Shown here piece by piece: positions 61,343 to 64,000 of a DNA stretch of 64,000 nt. Where the stretch lies: the NCBI GenBank assembly GCA_038526915.1, contig JBCBGF010000001.1:744001-808000 (forward strand), given 5' to 3'. The notes below the pieces were generated by a model. It saw nothing but the letters and a program-made list of their open reading frames with translations. It was not told where the DNA came from and searched no databases. Made by a program: the position numbers and the translations under genes. Each line of letters starts with the position of its first letter. Positions within the stretch are counted from its first letter, which is position 1. This DNA comes from JBCBGF01 sp038526915. Its GTDB lineage: Bacteria; Pseudomonadota; Alphaproteobacteria; Rhodobacterales; Rhodobacteraceae.

Positions 61343-62527
61343 TTAGACGCCTGCCGCGACGATGGCTTCGGCCAGGATCGGGACGGTTCGGGCATTGATC
61401 CCGGCGATGTTCAGCCGCGAGTCGCCAACCATGTAGATCCCGTGATCCTCGCGCATCGCCGTCACCTGATCGGGCGTCGCGCCCAGGCGTGAGAACATGC
61501 CCCGGTGATCGGCCAGGAAGTCGAACTTGTCCGAGTTCGTGCGCTGGCGCAGCTCACCGGCCAGGGTCTCCCGCAGCGTCAGCATGCCTGTCCGCACCTC
61601 TTCCAGCTCTGCCTGCCAATCGGCGCGCAGCGCGGGATCGGTCAGGATCATCGTCACCAGCCGTGCGCCATGGTCGGGCGGGAAAGAATAGTTCTGGCGG
61701 TTAAGGAAGGCGAGGTTGTTCTGGGTCACGCCCGCTACCTCCGCCGTTTCCGACAGGCCCATCAGGATCCCCGTGCGTTCGCGATAGATCCCGAAGTTCT
61801 TGGAACAACTCGCCGCGATCAGCATCTCCGGCAGGCGCTTGGCCAACAGGCGCGTGCCCGCCGCGTCTTCCTCCAACCCGTCGCCAAAGCCCTGATAGGC
61901 GATGTCGATCATCGGCAAGACGCCCGAGGCCTCGATGAAATCCGCCACAGCGCCCCATTCATCGAGCGTCAGGTTCGCACCCGTCGGGTTGTGGCAGCAG
62001 CCATGGAGCAGCACCACATCGCCCGCCTTCGCGTGGCGCAAATCGTGCATCATGCCCGCGAAATCCACCGCGCGCGTGGTGTTGTCGAAATAGCGATAGG
62101 TCTGCATCGGCAGGCCGAGATACTGGATGATGGTGAGGTGGTTGGGCCAGGTCGGATCCGACACCCAGATCGTTGCATCGGGGTTGGCGAGCTTCACCAG
62201 CTCCAGCGCCTGCCGCACCGCACCCGTGCCCCCGGGCGTCGCCGCCGAGGCGAGGCGCGCATCATCGACCACACCGCCGAGGATCAACTCGCGCATCGCG
62301 GTGTTATAGGCTGGGTCACCGATCAGCCCCACATAGGACTTCGTGGTCTCCGCCTCCCACAGCTGCCTTTCGGCCGCCTTCACTGCCCGCATGATCGGCG
62401 TCTTGCCATCGGCATCCTTGTAGACACCTACCCCCAGATCCACCTTGTTCTCGCGCGGATCCTCCCGATACGCGGCCATCAGCGCGAGGATCTTGTCGGC
62501 GGGGTGGGTCTTGAGGTTCGAAAGCAT
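61343..62527 (-). CDS. Aromatic/aspartate aminotransferase (class I)
   Basis: PLP-dependent aminotransferase of 394 residues, of the AspC/TyrB (Ia-gamma) branch: VDLGVGVYKDADGKTPIMRA near residue 30, HGCCHNPTGANLT, IDIAYQGFG, and the PLP lysine in AASCSKNFGIYRERTG. The C-terminal arginine of the family is in MVGDSRLNIAGI. It transfers amino groups between aspartate or aromatic amino acids and 2-oxoglutarate. The GNAT gene lies 12 bases upstream on the same strand. Confidence 0.92.
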   Translation of the reverse strand: MLSNLKTHPADKILALMAAYREDPRENKVDLGVGVYKDADGKTPIMRAVKAAERQLWEAETTKSYVGLIGDPAYNTAMRELILGGVVDDARLASAATPGGTGAVRQALELVKLANPDATIWVSDPTWPNHLTIIQYLGLPMQTYRYFDNTTRAVDFAGMMHDLRHAKAGDVVLLHGCCHNPTGANLTLDEWGAVADFIEASGVLPMIDIAYQGFGDGLEEDAAGTRLLAKRLPEMLIAASCSKNFGIYRERTGILMGLSETAEVAGVTQNNLAFLNRQNYSFPPDHGARLVTMILTDPALRADWQAELEEVRTGMLTLRETLAGELRQRTNSDKFDFLADHRGMFSRLGATPDQVTAMREDHGIYMVGDSRLNIAGINARTVPILAEAIVAAGV

Positions 62528-62539
62528 GGGTCGGCCCTT

Positions 62540-63106
62540 TCAGTCGGGGATCCGCGTCAGATCACGCGGTCGCTTGAGCGTTCGGGTAAAGTCCTGCCGG
62601 CGCACCGGCACGAATCCGTGCCTTTGATAGGTCTGCAAGGCGCGCGGATGGTCAAGGGTGCAGGTGTTTACAGTCACACGGCCCACCCCAGCCCGATCCC
62701 ACGCCGTCAGGATCGCGGTGCGCAAGAGGAAGGCGCCCAATCCCTGGCCCACCGCCTGGGGCACCAGCCCGAAATAGGCCAGATCGCACACGCCCTTGGT
62801 GCGGCCGTCCAGCATGAAAAACCCGTGCGGCCAGCCATGGGCCATCAGCGTGAAGAGACCGACCGCCGGATCATCAAGCCAGGCCTGCAACTCGCCTGGG
62901 TCGCGATCATGGGCATCTTCCCACGCATAATCGCGGCCCACCGCATCGTAGAGCGACAGGAAATACCACCGCGGTGCCGCCTCGGCCTTCAGAAGCGTGG
63001 CTGGATGTGTCGCGGGCAGGGGTGGGTAGGGGTAGCTGGGCCGCTCGGTCATCTCCAGCCAGGTGACGGTATAGGAAACCTCTGTGCCCGCAGGCAGGAC
63101 TGTCAT
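62540..63106 (-). CDS. GNAT-family N-acetyltransferase
   Basis: Acetyltransferase-like protein of 188 residues. The C-terminal half carries the GNAT pattern DLAYFGLVPQAVGQGLGAFL with the acetyl-CoA loop and TVNTCTLDHPRALQTYQRHG. The N-terminal part (AAPRWYFLSLYDAVGRDYAW) is the acceptor-binding side. It overlaps the sulfurtransferase gene by 4 bases, so the two are coupled. Acceptor unknown. Confidence 0.88.
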   Translation of the reverse strand: MTVLPAGTEVSYTVTWLEMTERPSYPYPPLPATHPATLLKAEAAPRWYFLSLYDAVGRDYAWEDAHDRDPGELQAWLDDPAVGLFTLMAHGWPHGFFMLDGRTKGVCDLAYFGLVPQAVGQGLGAFLLRTAILTAWDRAGVGRVTVNTCTLDHPRALQTYQRHGFVPVRRQDFTRTLKRPRDLTRIPD

Positions 63107-63951
63107 CCCGTTTCCACCTTCAACTCATCAAACCGCCCCCATTCGGACCAGGATCCATCGTAAAGCGACAGGCGATCAACGCCCATCCGCTCCAACGCGA
63201 GATAGAGGATCGCCGCCGTCACTCCGGACCCGCAGGTGGTGATGATGGGTTTCGACAGATCCACTTCCGCCGCCGCAAACACCGCGCGCAAATCGTCCAC
63301 GTCTTTCATCGTGCCGTCATCATTGAGAAGCGTCCGGTAATGCACGTTCTTCGAGCCGGGGATATGGCCCGAGCGCAGCCCGGCCCGAGGCTCTTTCTCT
63401 TCGCCGGTAAACCGCGACGGCGACCGGGCATCGACGATCTCGTGATCCCCCAGTTTTGAGGCCGCCGCAACTTGGGTCACATCCCGCACCAGATGGTTCT
63501 GCCGGCTCACCGTCATGTGCCGGTCGCGCACGATGGGGGGCATGTCACCCACCGGATGCCCCTCGGCCTGCCACTTGGGGAACCCGCCATCGAGCACCGC
63601 CACATCCGTCTTGCCCATCAACCGAAAGAGCCACCAGACCCGCGCAGCCGAAAACAGCCCCGCGCCGTCATAGACCACCACCTGATGGCCATCACCCACG
63701 CCCATGGCGCGCATCCGGCTCATGAATTTTTCCACCGGTGGCACCATATGGGGCAGTTCCGACCGGTGATCGCTGATCTCGTCGATATCGAAAAACCGTG
63801 CGCCGGGGATATGGGCGGCCTCGTATTCCGCCTGTGCATCCCGGGCCATATCGGCAAGGTAATAGCTGCCGTCCAGCACCCGCAGATCGGGATCGTTCAG
63901 ATGCGCGGCCAGCCAGGCGGTGGAGACAAGGGTTTTGGGATCGTCGGACAT
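63103..63951 (-). CDS. sseA: 3-mercaptopyruvate sulfurtransferase
   Basis: Two-domain rhodanese of 282 residues that transfers sulfur from 3-mercaptopyruvate to thiols or cyanide. The inactive N-terminal rhodanese domain has DLRVLDGSYYLADMARDAQA; the C-terminal domain has VDARSPSRFTGEEKEPRAGL and the catalytic loop TTCGSGVTAAILYLALERMG. The loop CGSGVTA is the mercaptopyruvate type, not the thiosulfate type. The start at 63951 (MSDDPKTL) is chosen; an in-frame Met lies three codons upstream at 63960. Confidence 0.92.
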   Translation of the reverse strand: MSDDPKTLVSTAWLAAHLNDPDLRVLDGSYYLADMARDAQAEYEAAHIPGARFFDIDEISDHRSELPHMVPPVEKFMSRMRAMGVGDGHQVVVYDGAGLFSAARVWWLFRLMGKTDVAVLDGGFPKWQAEGHPVGDMPPIVRDRHMTVSRQNHLVRDVTQVAAASKLGDHEIVDARSPSRFTGEEKEPRAGLRSGHIPGSKNVHYRTLLNDDGTMKDVDDLRAVFAAAEVDLSKPIITTCGSGVTAAILYLALERMGVDRLSLYDGSWSEWGRFDELKVETG

Positions 63952-64000
63952 CAGGGGCACCGGTCTTTCGTTGTCCTTCGGTGCTACGCCTGTCGCGCGG
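63952..64000. other. Window end, upstream of sseA
   Basis: These 49 bases precede the leftward sseA gene and should hold its ribosome binding site and part of its promoter. Nothing else is recognisable. Confidence 0.3.

Noticed and set aside
61505..63163. 552-codon plus-strand open frame opposite the aminotransferase and GNAT genes
   Set aside because: It runs antisense across two clear genes and their junction, with Arg/His-rich low-complexity translation.

Overview
The window reads as a chromosomal segment of a GC-rich alphaproteobacterium, most likely a marine Rhodobacterales (Roseobacter-type) strain. The grounds are the close fit of the malyl-CoA lyase to Rhodobacter Mcl1, a cytoplasmic SoeABC-type sulfite dehydrogenase, a Hint-domain protein of the kind frequent in this order, an Mrp antiporter operon, and a dispersed intergenic repeat built around GGATATTT and GGACCAAAGA. 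No tRNA, rRNA, CRISPR array, transposase or phage gene was seen. Coding density is very high, many genes overlap by 1-4 bases, and no gene-free stretch exceeds about 300 bases.

Layout. 1-5705: a carbohydrate ABC importer (ATPase with its 5' end outside the window, binding protein, two permeases), an exported protein of unknown function and a LacI-type regulator. 5769-12925 (minus strand): a soeABC-like operon with two accessory genes, flanked by an OxyR-like LysR regulator that has no cysteine. 13109-19493: a coiled-coil protein followed by mrpABCDEFG. 19490-22271: KpsM/KpsE/KpsT-type polysaccharide export. 22364-24346: an AraC/GyrI regulator and Mcl1. 24602-27486: dgcN, dgcA and a D-amino acid transaminase, which together can form and consume D-glutamate. 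27498-30060: an RTX-repeat protein, two tandem small exported paralogues, a DUF1244 protein and an N-formylglutamate amidohydrolase. 30190-40191: pyk, rpmI-rplT and pheS-pheT. This housekeeping block carries two foreign-looking insertions: a two-gene module plus a Hint protein between rplT and pheS (32717-35981), and an A/T-richer gene translationally coupled between pheS and pheT (37121-37795).

40340-49370 holds a YtoQ protein, FadH, a LysR regulator, a tight four-gene minus-strand operon (cinA-like, GNAT, CMD-family, OmpA), sfsA, map and two small unknowns. 49402-55325 holds rsmD, a ferredoxin-reductase-type flavoprotein, a peroxiredoxin, MscS, PCD/DCoH, a FemAB-like acyltransferase, a glycerophosphodiesterase and a RidA protein. 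55573-61181 holds mlaA, an mlaC-like gene, a class A PBP and glnK-amtB. 61343-63951 holds an aromatic/aspartate aminotransferase, a GNAT enzyme and a 3-mercaptopyruvate sulfurtransferase.

The most interesting points are the cysteine-free OxyR homologue beside an ATAG-N7-CTAT site, the uncharacterised protein plus OmpA-domain membrane protein module between rplT and pheS, the gene lodged inside the pheST operon, the D-glutamate cluster, and the repeat family, one copy of which forms a head-to-head palindrome behind amtB.
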